The translations under genes and the position numbers were made by a program. 64,000 nt of DNA, from assembly GCF_000262345.1 (NCBI RefSeq), contig NZ_AJTQ01000168.1, positions 17,286 through 81,285 on the forward strand. Reading direction: 5' to 3'. Numbering within the stretch: the first letter of the stretch is position 1; the number at the start of each line of letters is the position of its first letter. Positions 56,654 through 64,000 of this stretch are shown in pieces. Origin of the DNA: Streptomyces xiaopingdaonensis (GTDB lineage Bacteria; Actinomycetota; Actinomycetes; Streptomycetales; Streptomycetaceae). The notes beneath the pieces were generated by a model that had not been told where the DNA came from, did no database searches, and saw nothing but the letters and a program-made list of their open reading frames with translations.

Positions 56654-57796
56654 TCAACGCCTCCGCAGCAGCCACGGTTCGACGACGCCGAACCCGCGCA
56701 CCGGACGCTGGTAGAGCGGCTGGAGAGCGAAGCGGAACCGGCCCTCGCCGAGCCCCTCGCTCTCCTTCTCCGACTCGGGCGCTTCCCCCGCGGAGATCAA
56801 CTCGGCCCGCAGCGCCCCGTCGACGAGCACGCCGTCCTTCGGCGCTATCGAGGTGAGCCGGCTCGCAAGATTGACGGTGCTGCCGAAGACGTCGCCCATC
56901 CGTGTGGTCATCGTGCCGAAGGCGATGCCGACGCGGAGCTCGGGCATGGTCTCGTCGTTGGCCATCGTCTCGATGAGCCGTACGCCGATCTCGGCGGCGG
57001 TGGCGGCCTCCTCCGCGACGTAGAGGATCTCGTCCCCCAGCGCCTTGATCAGACGGCCCCCGTGGGCGGCGACGAGGTCGGCCGCCATCGTCTCGAAGGC
57101 CTCGACGAGCTCCCCGACCTCCTCGTCCTCCAGCCGCCTGCTGAGCCTGGTGAAGCCGGCGAGGTCGGCGAAGCCGATCGCCTGGCGGCGGTCGACCGTC
57201 TCCTCGTCGTCCTTCGCCTGCACCACCCGCCCCGTGGCGGCGGCGAGTTGGCGGCGCCAGACGTAGACGAGGAACTCCTCAAGCTCCGGGAGGAGGAGCT
57301 GGACGAGCGGGTAGGTGACCTCGTTGCGGGTCATCCCCGGCTCGGGGGGCTCGGTGAGGCCCATGAGGAACGAGTCGATCTGCCAGTCGGCCAGCCGCGA
57401 GGTGGTCTGCCCCGTGGAGCGCGCCACCTGCATCGCCATCGTCTCGCTCAGCAGGCCCGCCTCGACGAGCCCCGAGAGCCGCCGCAGCGCGAGGACGTCG
57501 GCCTCGGTGAGCGCGCGCGCCTGCCCGACGTCGGCGAATCCCATGGCGCGCCAGAAGCGGGAGGCGAGCTCCATCGAGACGCCTGCGGCCCGGGCCGCCT
57601 GGAACGCCGTGTACTGGCGCTCGGACCCGAGGATCAGCTCCTCGATCCGCAGCGCGCTCGGGTCCTCCTCGCCCGACCTGCCCGGCGCGGGGTCCGGCCC
57701 CTGCGGCTCGTCTCCCTCGGCCGGCTCGCCGCTCTCTCCCCGGGGGCCCTCGGAGGCTGGGGCTCCTTCCGGGGTGCGTGGTTCGTCCACGGTCAC
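56654..57796 (-). CDS. cya: Class III adenylate cyclase
   Basis: A 380-residue soluble class III nucleotide cyclase. After an acidic, proline-rich 50-residue N-terminus comes a helical regulatory region (residues 50-190). The catalytic domain has the metal aspartates in IGFADLAGFTRLSRRLED and ALGDEILYVAEEA, the substrate lysine in LIKALGDE, and the transition-state asparagine/arginine in GSTVNLASRLTSIAP. This looks like the single cAMP-forming enzyme of streptomycetes, required for normal germination. GTG start at 57796. Confidence 0.9.
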   Translation of the reverse strand: MTVDEPRTPEGAPASEGPRGESGEPAEGDEPQGPDPAPGRSGEEDPSALRIEELILGSERQYTAFQAARAAGVSMELASRFWRAMGFADVGQARALTEADVLALRRLSGLVEAGLLSETMAMQVARSTGQTTSRLADWQIDSFLMGLTEPPEPGMTRNEVTYPLVQLLLPELEEFLVYVWRRQLAAATGRVVQAKDDEETVDRRQAIGFADLAGFTRLSRRLEDEEVGELVEAFETMAADLVAAHGGRLIKALGDEILYVAEEAATAAEIGVRLIETMANDETMPELRVGIAFGTMTTRMGDVFGSTVNLASRLTSIAPKDGVLVDGALRAELISAGEAPESEKESEGLGEGRFRFALQPLYQRPVRGFGVVEPWLLRRR

Positions 57797-57896
57797 TGCC
57801 CGCCTCTTGCCAGCTCCGCTGTTCCGCCGCGCACTGCCCTTCCGTCCTTCGGGATGCCTCCGCCGGCTGCCCAGAATACGGCAGCTGTGCCCTGGC

Positions 57897-58784
57897 TCAC
57901 GCTCCCCCGGCGGGCCGCAGGTGCACGATGTCGCCCGCGGCCACCGGGTGCTGCACCCCCTCGCCCGTCGCGATCACCAGCCGCCCCTGTCCGTCGAGGG
58001 CTACCGCCTCGCCCAACAACGCGCGGTCGCCGGGGAGTTCGGCCCTCACGTGGCGTCCGAGCGTCGCGCATCCGGCCGCGTACGCCTCCTGGAGGTCGCT
58101 CTCCCCGGCGGAGCCGTCGACCGCCGTCCACCGCCCGTACCAGTCCTCCAAAGAGCGCAGTACGGCGCGGAGCAGCGGGTCGCGGTCGGTGCCCTGCGCC
58201 CCGGCGAGTTGCAGCGAGCCGGCGGTGGGCACGGGCAACTCGGCTTCGCGGAGCGTGACGTTGATGCCGATGCCCAGCACCAGCGCCCCTTCGCGCGGCC
58301 GTCCTTGCGGCCCTTCGCCGACGCGTTCGGCGAGGATGCCGACGCACTTCCGCTCGTCGCCTCCGACCGTGACGAGGATGTCGTTCGGCCACTTCAACGC
58401 CGTGTCGACGCCGGCGGTACGGGAGAGCGCGCCCGCCGTCGCGACTCCGGCGAGCAGCGGCAGCCACCCCAGGCGCTCGGCCGGGACCTCGGGCGCGAGC
58501 AGGACGGAGAAGAAGAGACCCGACCGCGGCGGCGCCGACCAGCCGCGGTCGAGCCGTCCTCGCCCGGCGGTCTGCTCCTCGGCGACGAGCACCGTGCCGG
58601 GCTGCGCGGCGCCGCGGCGGGCGCGGTCGGCGAGCTCGGAGTTGGTGGAGCCGACGGAGCCGACCACCTCCAGGTGCGTGTAGAGGCTGTCGGAGCCGAG
58701 CAGGGCGCGGCGGAGCGCGGTCGCGTTGAGCGGCGGTCGCTCCAGGTCGGACCAGCGGCTGCGCGGAGGGTTCTCGTCGGACAT
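57897..58784 (-). CDS. birA: Biotin--[acetyl-CoA carboxylase] ligase
   Basis: A 295-residue monofunctional biotin protein ligase. Catalytic motifs: VGSTNSELADRARRG, the biotinyl-AMP loop EQTAGRGRLDRGWSAPPRSGLFFSVLL, and LKWPNDILV with the catalytic lysine, then GIGINV. There is no N-terminal winged HTH, so it is not a repressor. It is divergent from pccB and would biotinylate the carboxylase alpha subunit encoded at the right edge. Confidence 0.95.
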   Translation of the reverse strand: MSDENPPRSRWSDLERPPLNATALRRALLGSDSLYTHLEVVGSVGSTNSELADRARRGAAQPGTVLVAEEQTAGRGRLDRGWSAPPRSGLFFSVLLAPEVPAERLGWLPLLAGVATAGALSRTAGVDTALKWPNDILVTVGGDERKCVGILAERVGEGPQGRPREGALVLGIGINVTLREAELPVPTAGSLQLAGAQGTDRDPLLRAVLRSLEDWYGRWTAVDGSAGESDLQEAYAAGCATLGRHVRAELPGDRALLGEAVALDGQGRLVIATGEGVQHPVAAGDIVHLRPAGGA

Positions 58785-59007
58785 GGGACGAGCCTAGGGG
58801 CCGCGTCCGCGGTGCGGGCACGGAGGCACCGGCCGGAAGCGGAGCGCGGAGAGCCGCGGCGTACGGTGGCGACAATCCCCCGCATGTCGGCCGGAAACCC
58901 TCGGCGTCCCCCGCGCGAGTGTGGCCAACGCCGCACCCACGGCGTCCTCGTACGCCGATAACCTACGTTCCGGTAGCCACCCGATGACGAGTAGGAGCCT
59001 CCCGCAG

Positions 59008-60615
59008 ATGTCCGAGCAGCCAGGTTCCGTCCCCTCAGAGCAGGAGCGGCACACCACAGCGGGCCGAATCGCGGACTTCGAGCGCCGCACGTCCGAGGCG
59101 ACGCACGCCGGCTCCCAGCGGGCGATCGAGAAGCAGCACGCCAAGGGGAAGTTGACCGCGCGCGAGCGGATCGAGCTGCTGCTCGACGAGGGCTCGTTCA
59201 CCGAGCTCGACGAGTTCGCACGCCACCGCTCCACCAACTTCGGCCTGGAGCAGAACCGTCCGTACGGCGACGGCGTGGTGACCGGGTACGGCACCGTCGA
59301 CGGCCGCCCCGTCTGCGTCTTCTCGCAGGACTTCACGATCTTCGGCGGAGCGCTGGGCGAGGTCTACGGCGAGAAGATCGTCAAGGTGATGGACTTCGCG
59401 CTGAAGACGGGCTGCCCCGTGATCGGCATCAACGACGGCGGCGGGGCGCGCATCCAGGAGGGCGTCGCAGCGCTCGGGCTCTTCGCCGAGATCTTCCGCC
59501 GCAACACCCACGCGTCGGGCGTCATCCCCCAGATCAGCATCGTCCTCGGACCGTGCGCCGGCGGGGCCGTCTACTCCCCGGCGATCACCGACTTCACGGT
59601 GATGGTCGACAAGACCTCCCACATGTTCATCACGGGCCCCGACGTCATCAAGACGGTCACGGGCGAGGACGTCGGCTTCGAGGAGCTCGGCGGCGCCCGC
59701 ACCCACAACACCACCTCGGGCGTCGCGCACCACATGGCCGGCGACGAGAAGGACGCCATCGAGTACGTCAAGGGGCTCCTCTCCTACCTGCCGGGCAACA
59801 ACCTCTCCGAGCCGCCCGTCTTCCCCGAGGAGGCGGACCTCGCGACGTCCGACGAGGACCGCGAGCTGGACACGCTCGTCCCGGACTCGGCGAACCAGCC
59901 GTACGACATGCACAGCGCCATCGAACACGTCCTGGACGACGGCGAGTTCCTGGAGACGCAGGCACTCTTCGCGCCGAACATCATCACCGGGTTCGGACGG
60001 GTCGAGGGCCACTCGGTGGGCATCGTCGCCAACCAGCCGATGCAGTTCGCCGGGTGTCTCAACATCGACGCGAGCGAGAAGGCGGCCCGCTTCGTGCGCA
60101 CCTGCGACGCCTTCAACGTGCCCGTGCTCACCTTCGTCGACGTCCCCGGCTTCCTGCCCGGCACCGACCAGGAGTACGACGGCATCATCCGCCGCGGCGC
60201 CAAGCTCATCTACGCCTACGCGGAGGCGACGGTGCCGCTGATCACCGTCATCACGCGGAAGGCGTTCGGCGGCGCGTACGACGTCATGGGCTCCAAGCAC
60301 CTCGGCGCCGACCTCAACTTCGCCTGGCCGACGGCCCAGATCGCCGTGATGGGCGCCCAGGGCGCCGTCAACATCCTGCACCGCAAGCGCCTCGCGGGCA
60401 CCGAGTCCCCCGAGGAGCTGGAGCAGCTGCGCACGGAGCTCACGCAGGAGTACGAGGACGCCCTGCTCAACCCGTACATCGCGGCCGAACGCGGCTACGT
60501 GGACGCGGTCGTCCGTCCGGCCGAGACGCGTCGGCACATCACGAGGGGGCTGCGTACCCTGCGCTCCAAGCGGGAACAGCTTCCCCCGAAGAAGCACGGC
60601 AACATCCCGCTCTGA
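59008..60615 (+). CDS. pccB: Acyl-CoA carboxylase beta subunit (carboxyltransferase)
   Basis: A 535-residue carboxyltransferase of the propionyl/acetyl-CoA carboxylase family that transfers CO2 from biotin to acyl-CoA, supplying (methyl)malonyl-CoA for fatty acid and polyketide synthesis. It has [55 protein letters not shown], the oxyanion-hole [16 protein letters not shown], and [36 protein letters not shown] use the ATG at 59008 because TAGGAG lies suitably upstream; 58984 is an alternative. It is followed by the epsilon subunit. Confidence 0.96.
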   Translation: MSEQPGSVPSEQERHTTAGRIADFERRTSEATHAGSQRAIEKQHAKGKLTARERIELLLDEGSFTELDEFARHRSTNFGLEQNRPYGDGVVTGYGTVDGRPVCVFSQDFTIFGGALGEVYGEKIVKVMDFALKTGCPVIGINDGGGARIQEGVAALGLFAEIFRRNTHASGVIPQISIVLGPCAGGAVYSPAITDFTVMVDKTSHMFITGPDVIKTVTGEDVGFEELGGARTHNTTSGVAHHMAGDEKDAIEYVKGLLSYLPGNNLSEPPVFPEEADLATSDEDRELDTLVPDSANQPYDMHSAIEHVLDDGEFLETQALFAPNIITGFGRVEGHSVGIVANQPMQFAGCLNIDASEKAARFVRTCDAFNVPVLTFVDVPGFLPGTDQEYDGIIRRGAKLIYAYAEATVPLITVITRKAFGGAYDVMGSKHLGADLNFAWPTAQIAVMGAQGAVNILHRKRLAGTESPEELEQLRTELTQEYEDALLNPYIAAERGYVDAVVRPAETRRHITRGLRTLRSKREQLPPKKHGNIPL

Positions 60616-60680
60616 CAAGGACGTTGTCCCCCGTGGCGGCAGCCCGCCGCCCGTCACGCGCCGCTTCCGAAGGGGCTGGA

Positions 60681-60971
60681 ATGCCTGAGATCCCGCCGCC
60701 GCAGGCCAACCACCACGACCAGCAGCCGCACGGTGAGCGCCCCGAACTGCCCGCCGAGCAGCCGCAGATCCGCGTGCTGAAGGGCAATCCGACGCCGGAG
60801 GAACTCGCCGCCGCGCTCGCCGTCGTACGCGCGCGGGCGGTCGGCGCCGCCGAGGAGGCGGCGCCGGGGGAGCAGCCGGTGAGCGAGTGGTCGAACCCCG
60901 CCCGCCTCGTTCCTCGGCGCCTTCCGCAGCCGGGCCCCGGGGCCTGGCGCTCGACCTACTGGCCGGGCTGA
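60681..60971 (+). CDS. pccE: Acyl-CoA carboxylase epsilon subunit
   Basis: A 96-residue protein of the small epsilon subunit family that stabilises the alpha-beta complex in streptomycetes. The recognisable core is IRVLKGNPTPEELAAALAVVRARA followed by SEWSNPARLVPRRLPQPGPGAWRSTYWPG, the conserved C-terminal W...R....P..W pattern. Proline/histidine-rich N-terminus. AGGGG upstream of the ATG at 60681. It is the second gene of the pccB operon and is closed by a long hairpin. Confidence 0.92.
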   Translation: MPEIPPPQANHHDQQPHGERPELPAEQPQIRVLKGNPTPEELAAALAVVRARAVGAAEEAAPGEQPVSEWSNPARLVPRRLPQPGPGAWRSTYWPG

Positions 60972-60988
60972 GCCGCACACGCACGATC

Positions 60989-61030
60989 GGGCGGTGCCGC
61001 CTGAGTACGGGTACTCAGGCGGCACCGCCC
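60989..61030. terminator. Terminator after pccE
   Basis: A perfect 20-bp inverted repeat (60989-61008 with 61011-61030) separated by only two bases. It ends the pccB-pccE operon 18 bases beyond the pccE stop. Confidence 0.8.
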
Positions 61031-61053
61031 GTCGCCCGCGCATCCTCGAGGGC

Positions 61054-61197
61054 ATGCTCTGGTCCGACCCCGACCGCACGGAGCGGCAGCGCCCCGCCGA
61101 GGTGCGCGAAGCGGAGGCGAAGCTCCGCCGACTCGGCTGGCTGCTGCCGGTCGCCGCGGTCCTGGCGATCGTCCTCCACGTGACGGCCTCCCGCTGA
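61054..61197 (+). CDS. Very small single-pass membrane protein
   Basis: A 47-residue protein: an acidic/basic amphipathic start (DRTERQRPAEVREAEAKLRRLG) and one C-terminal membrane helix (WLLPVAAVLAIVLHVTA). It has a GAGGG site before the ATG at 61054. It sits between pccE and maf, where small proteins of this kind are conserved in streptomycetes as I recall. No function known. Confidence 0.6.
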   Translation: MLWSDPDRTERQRPAEVREAEAKLRRLGWLLPVAAVLAIVLHVTASR

Positions 61198-61239
61198 CCG
61201 CGCACGGGCCGGCAGCCGCACGCTGCATACGATGCCGCC

Positions 61240-61890
61240 ATGACCTCAGCTCCCACCACAGACACCGACGTTCCGGACCTCGCCCCGCGCCGCCGGGTCG
61301 TCCTCGCCTCCGCCTCCCCCGCGCGGCTCGGGCTCCTGCGACAGGCGGGGCTCGTGCCCGAGGTGGTGGTGAGCGGGGTCGACGAGGACGCCCTCCACGC
61401 CGAAAACCCGGGCGAGTTGGCGCTGGTGCTCGCGGAGGCGAAAGCCGCGGCGGTCGCCGCACGCGAGGCGGCCGCCGGCGCCCTCGTCGTCGGCTGCGAC
61501 TCCGTGCTCGACCTCGACGGGCGCGCGCTGGGCAAGCCCTCGGGCCCCGAGGACGCCGCCGCCCGCTGGCGCGCGATGCGCGGACGTACGGGCGTCCTGC
61601 GGACGGGCCACTGCGTGGTCGACACCCTCACCGGCGGCCGCGTCTCCGAAACGGCCTCCACCGCGGTGCACTTCGGCGAGCCGACCGACGCGGAGATCTC
61701 CGCCTACGTCGCCACGGGCGAGCCGCTCCACGTGGCGGGCGCGTTCACGCTCGACGGCCGCTCGGCCCCGTTCGTCGAGCGGATCGAGGGCGACCACGGC
61801 AACGTCATCGGCCTCTCGCTGCCACTGCTCCGGCGGCTCTTCGCGCGTCTCGACGTCTCGATCACCGACCTGTGGGCGGACGCCGGCTGA
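61240..61890 (+). CDS. maf: Maf-family nucleoside triphosphate pyrophosphatase
   Basis: A 216-residue Maf/YhdE-type enzyme that hydrolyses non-canonical or selected nucleoside triphosphates and may restrict septation. Motifs: [19 protein letters not shown] (substrate loop), [45 protein letters not shown], and [34 protein letters not shown]. Complete. ATG at 61240. Its position between the carboxylase operons is the common streptomycete arrangement. Confidence 0.93.
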   Translation: MTSAPTTDTDVPDLAPRRRVVLASASPARLGLLRQAGLVPEVVVSGVDEDALHAENPGELALVLAEAKAAAVAAREAAAGALVVGCDSVLDLDGRALGKPSGPEDAAARWRAMRGRTGVLRTGHCVVDTLTGGRVSETASTAVHFGEPTDAEISAYVATGEPLHVAGAFTLDGRSAPFVERIEGDHGNVIGLSLPLLRRLFARLDVSITDLWADAG

Positions 61891-61917
61891 TCCCGGCCGC
61901 CGGCGGGGTTCGCCGGG

Positions 61918-62406
61918 TCAGGCCGCGCCGGGCGCGGGCGGCGCGGAGGGGCCCTGCTCCCCCGCGCCGTCTCCGGACCGCTCCGGCGTCCCCGCCCCCG
62001 CGGGCTTCGCCGGGTACCAGGTGAGCGCCCAGACGATCAGCGCGAGCACCACCATCATCACGGCGAACGCCTGCCACCCGACGAGCCCGACGGAGAAGGC
62101 GCCCAGCAGCCCGTGCACCACGGCGGAGCTGATCAGGACGATCCGCCAGAACCCGCGCGGCGGCCGGTCGGTGACGGCGGCGCGCAGCAGGACGGCGGCG
62201 TTGACGAGGAGGTAGAGGCCGAAGACGCCGCCGGCGATCCAGGCGGAGAGGGTCGTCGCCCTGGGGTCGATCCCGGCGAGCGACATCTCCTGCCGGTCGA
62301 CGACCATCCCGAGGAAGAGGTTGAGGAGGACGAAGACGACCGCCTCGAAGGCCAGCACCACTCCACCGACGACCGCCACAGCACGCCTACGCGCCACCTG
62401 GCCCAC
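61918..62406 (-). CDS. Four-helix membrane protein of unknown function
   Basis: A 162-residue protein with four membrane helices (AVAVVGGVVLAFEAVVFVLLNLFLGMVV, WIAGGVFGLYLLVNAAVLLRAAV, IVLISSAVVHGLLGAFSVGLVGW, AFAVMMVVLALIVWALTWYPAKP) and a glycine/proline-rich C-terminal tail. No family name. I start it at GTG 62406 because AGGGGAAG lies upstream there and the longer frame is charged and unlike a membrane protein N-terminus. Conserved in this position in streptomycetes. Confidence 0.8.
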   Translation of the reverse strand: MGQVARRRAVAVVGGVVLAFEAVVFVLLNLFLGMVVDRQEMSLAGIDPRATTLSAWIAGGVFGLYLLVNAAVLLRAAVTDRPPRGFWRIVLISSAVVHGLLGAFSVGLVGWQAFAVMMVVLALIVWALTWYPAKPAGAGTPERSGDGAGEQGPSAPPAPGAA

Positions 62407-62694
62407 CTGCTTCCCCTGTTCCCGTTCGGCTCGCTCCTCTTCCGCAGGCCTGCGCCGGGCACCTGTCGCGTGGAGCAGGTCAAGCGGGCCCGCGGGCACG
62501 GGAGTTGCGCGGTGCTACCGGTTCGTACGCCCGTGCACGTTCCGTTCGGCACCGGGCACGCTACTCACGGGTACACGTGCGCACAAGAGGAGGGCAGCAG
62601 GCGGGCTGGAGGCAAAGATTCCCCAGTGAGTTCATAGGGTTCCAACAAAAGAGGGCTACCCCCTCCTTCGTCCTCCGACAGAGAGCTACACCAC

Positions 62695-62841
62695 ATGGCG
62701 AAGGACGTCCTCAGCTCGGTACACCCGGCGTACCGTGGGACGATGAGGAACGACGGGGCAGGGGGAGGTCGGGAGCCGAAGGCTTCTGTGCGCAAGCTCA
62801 CCCCCTTCGGCGACTCGGCCTTCGGTGTCGCCAGTACCTAA
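62695..62841 (+). CDS. Possible 48-residue leader peptide ahead of the carboxylase gene
   Basis: An ATG at 62695 opens 48 codons ending in TAA (rare here) 49 bases before the carboxylase start. The product is basic and glycine-rich: GTMRNDGAGGGREPKASVRK then LTPFGDSAFGVAST. Codon choice has G/C in most third positions, which favours coding. No RBS of note, no known family. It could be a regulatory leader or chance. Confidence 0.3.
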   Translation: MAKDVLSSVHPAYRGTMRNDGAGGGREPKASVRKLTPFGDSAFGVAST

Positions 62842-62890
62842 ACTCAGCCCGTTGTCTTGTTTGCGGCGTAGCGCCGAGTAGGGAGAGATC

Positions 62891-64000
62891 GTGCGCAAGG
62901 TGCTCATCGCCAATCGCGGCGAAATCGCTGTCCGCGTCGCCCGTGCCTGCCGGGACGCGGGTATTGCGAGCGTTGCCGTCTATGCCGACCCGGATCGGGA
63001 CGCGCTCCATGTGCGCACGGCCGACGAGGCGTTCGCGCTCGGCGGCGACACCCCGGCGGCGAGCTACCTCGACATCGCCAAGGTCCTCAAGGCCGCCGCC
63101 GACTCGAACGCGGACGCCATCCACCCCGGGTACGGATTCCTGTCGGAGAACTCCGAGTTCGCGCAGGCCGTGCTCGACGCCGGGCTCACCTGGATCGGGC
63201 CGCCCCCCGGCGCGATCCGCGAACTGGGGGACAAGGTCTCGGCCCGGCACCTCGCCGAGCGCGCGGGCGCCCCGCTGGTGGCCGGCACCAAGGACCCGGT
63301 CTCCGGCGCCGACGAGGTCGTCGCCTTCGCCGAGGAGCACGGCCTGCCGATCGCCATCAAGGCGGCGTTCGGCGGCGGCGGGCGCGGCCTGAAGGTCGCC
63401 CGGACCCTCGAGGAGGTGCCGGAGCTCTACGACTCGGCCGTGCGCGAGGCGGTCGCCGCCTTCGGCCGCGGCGAGTGCTTCGTCGAGCGCTACCTCGACC
63501 GCCCGCGGCACGTCGAGACGCAGTGCCTTGCCGACCGGCACGGCAACGTCGTCGTCGTCTCCACGCGGGACTGCTCCCTTCAGCGCCGCCACCAGAAGCT
63601 CGTGGAGGAGGCGCCCGCGCCGTACCTCACCGACGAGCAGAACGCCGAGCTGTACCGCGCCTCCAAGGCGATCCTCCAGGAGGCCGGCTACGTCGGCGCC
63701 GGCACCTGCGAATTCCTCGTCGGGCAGGACGGCACCATCTCCTTCCTCGAGGTCAACACCCGCCTCCAGGTGGAGCACCCGGTCTCCGAGGAGGTCACGG
63801 GGATCGACCTCGTCCGTGAGATGTTCCGCGTCGCCGACGGCGAGGAGCTCGGCTACGACGACCCGGTCCACCGCGGCCACTCCTTCGAGTTCCGCATCAA
63901 CGGCGAGGACCCGGGCCGCAACTTCCTCCCCGCGCCCGGCACCGTCACCACCTTCGACGCACCCGCCGGTCCCGGCGTGCGGCTCGACGCGGGGGGCGAG
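62891..64000 (+). CDS. accA2: Acyl-CoA carboxylase alpha subunit: biotin carboxylase (runs off the right edge)
   Basis: The first 370 residues of a biotin carboxylase/biotin carrier protein. The chain begins [25 protein letters not shown] and continues with [17 protein letters not shown], the ATP-grasp glycine loop [19 protein letters not shown]-equivalent [13 protein letters not shown], the [10 protein letters not shown] active-site loop, and [23 protein letters not shown]. The BCCP domain lies beyond the window. GTG start at 62891 with GGGAGAG upstream. It is the partner of the pccB-encoded beta subunit. Confidence 0.95.
   Translation, partial: MRKVLIANRGEIAVRVARACRDAGIASVAVYADPDRDALHVRTADEAFALGGDTPAASYLDIAKVLKAAADSNADAIHPGYGFLSENSEFAQAVLDAGLTWIGPPPGAIRELGDKVSARHLAERAGAPLVAGTKDPVSGADEVVAFAEEHGLPIAIKAAFGGGGRGLKVARTLEEVPELYDSAVREAVAAFGRGECFVERYLDRPRHVETQCLADRHGNVVVVSTRDCSLQRRHQKLVEEAPAPYLTDEQNAELYRASKAILQEAGYVGAGTCEFLVGQDGTISFLEVNTRLQVEHPVSEEVTGIDLVREMFRVADGEELGYDDPVHRGHSFEFRINGEDPGRNFLPAPGTVTTFDAPAGPGVRLDAGGE

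Noticed and set aside
60989..61030. A possible riboswitch between pccE and the following small gene
   Set aside because: The structure is a simple 20-bp perfect hairpin with almost no loop, which fits a terminator and no known riboswitch fold.

Overview
The window comes from a Streptomyces-type actinomycete chromosome. The DNA is very GC-rich with GC-saturated third codon positions and frequent GTG starts. It carries mycothiol S-conjugate amidase, a proteasome beta subunit, an acyl-CoA carboxylase epsilon subunit, IclR/TetR/MarR regulators and TTA codons in only a few genes. The right side (about 46.8-64 kb) has a conserved Streptomyces core arrangement: greA, a DUF4307 protein, mca, msrA; then hutH, a GGDEF protein, an enoyl-CoA hydratase, a class III cyclase, birA, pccB, pccE, maf and the acyl-CoA carboxylase alpha subunit.

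Layout. 1-6.4 kb: a catabolic cluster around an IclR regulator (GntP permease, RidA deaminase, IclR, PfkB sugar kinase on the minus strand; a metal/PLP D-amino-acid lyase and a D-aminoacylase on the plus strand), probably for N-acyl-D-amino acids or amino-sugar acids. 6.4-14.3 kb: housekeeping genes (TrhA-like membrane protein, GTP-dependent PEP carboxykinase, a small gene under a Fur-family-like box, an alanine-type aminotransferase, a TetR regulator, a thioredoxin-fold DUF255 protein). 14.5-29.6 kb: an accessory island. It holds a complete type I-E interference module (cas3 divergent from cse1-cse2-cas7e-cas5e-cas6e) with no cas1, cas2 or array; a truncated second copy of the DUF255 gene; a decayed tyrosine recombinase with its HTH and zinc-ribbon partners; and a tight four-gene operon (NrtR-like Nudix regulator, PNP-family nucleosidase, two-part membrane protein, 4-TM protein). 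That operon is the best candidate here for an undescribed conflict system.

29.6-37 kb is a patch of small regulatory and redox genes with remnants: a TetR C-terminal fragment, a TetR/FAD-monooxygenase pair, an old-yellow-enzyme/TetR pair, a Uma2 nuclease, a lipoprotein hydrolase and a histidine kinase lacking its ATPase domain. 37.4-46.8 kb: a proteasome beta subunit without prcA beside it, a TPR-like protein, a cystathionine gamma-synthase/lyase, a DUF981 protein, a sigma-like/membrane pair, a MarR regulator, an ACT-type threonine ammonia-lyase and a DrrAB-like exporter behind a promoter that overlaps a perfect palindrome. From 46.8 kb on the order is that of the core chromosome.

Several modules appear to work together. 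The D-aminoacylase would release D-amino acids for the lyase, and RidA would remove reactive enamine products. The carboxylase genes (pccB, pccE, the alpha subunit) with birA form an acyl-CoA carboxylase and its biotinylation enzyme. hutH, a diguanylate cyclase and an adenylate cyclase lie in one co-directional run. In the island, the Nudix regulator, the nucleosidase effector and the membrane partner share translation coupling, TTA codons and (effector and partner) a short repeated motif, which suggests one regulated sensing-and-killing device.
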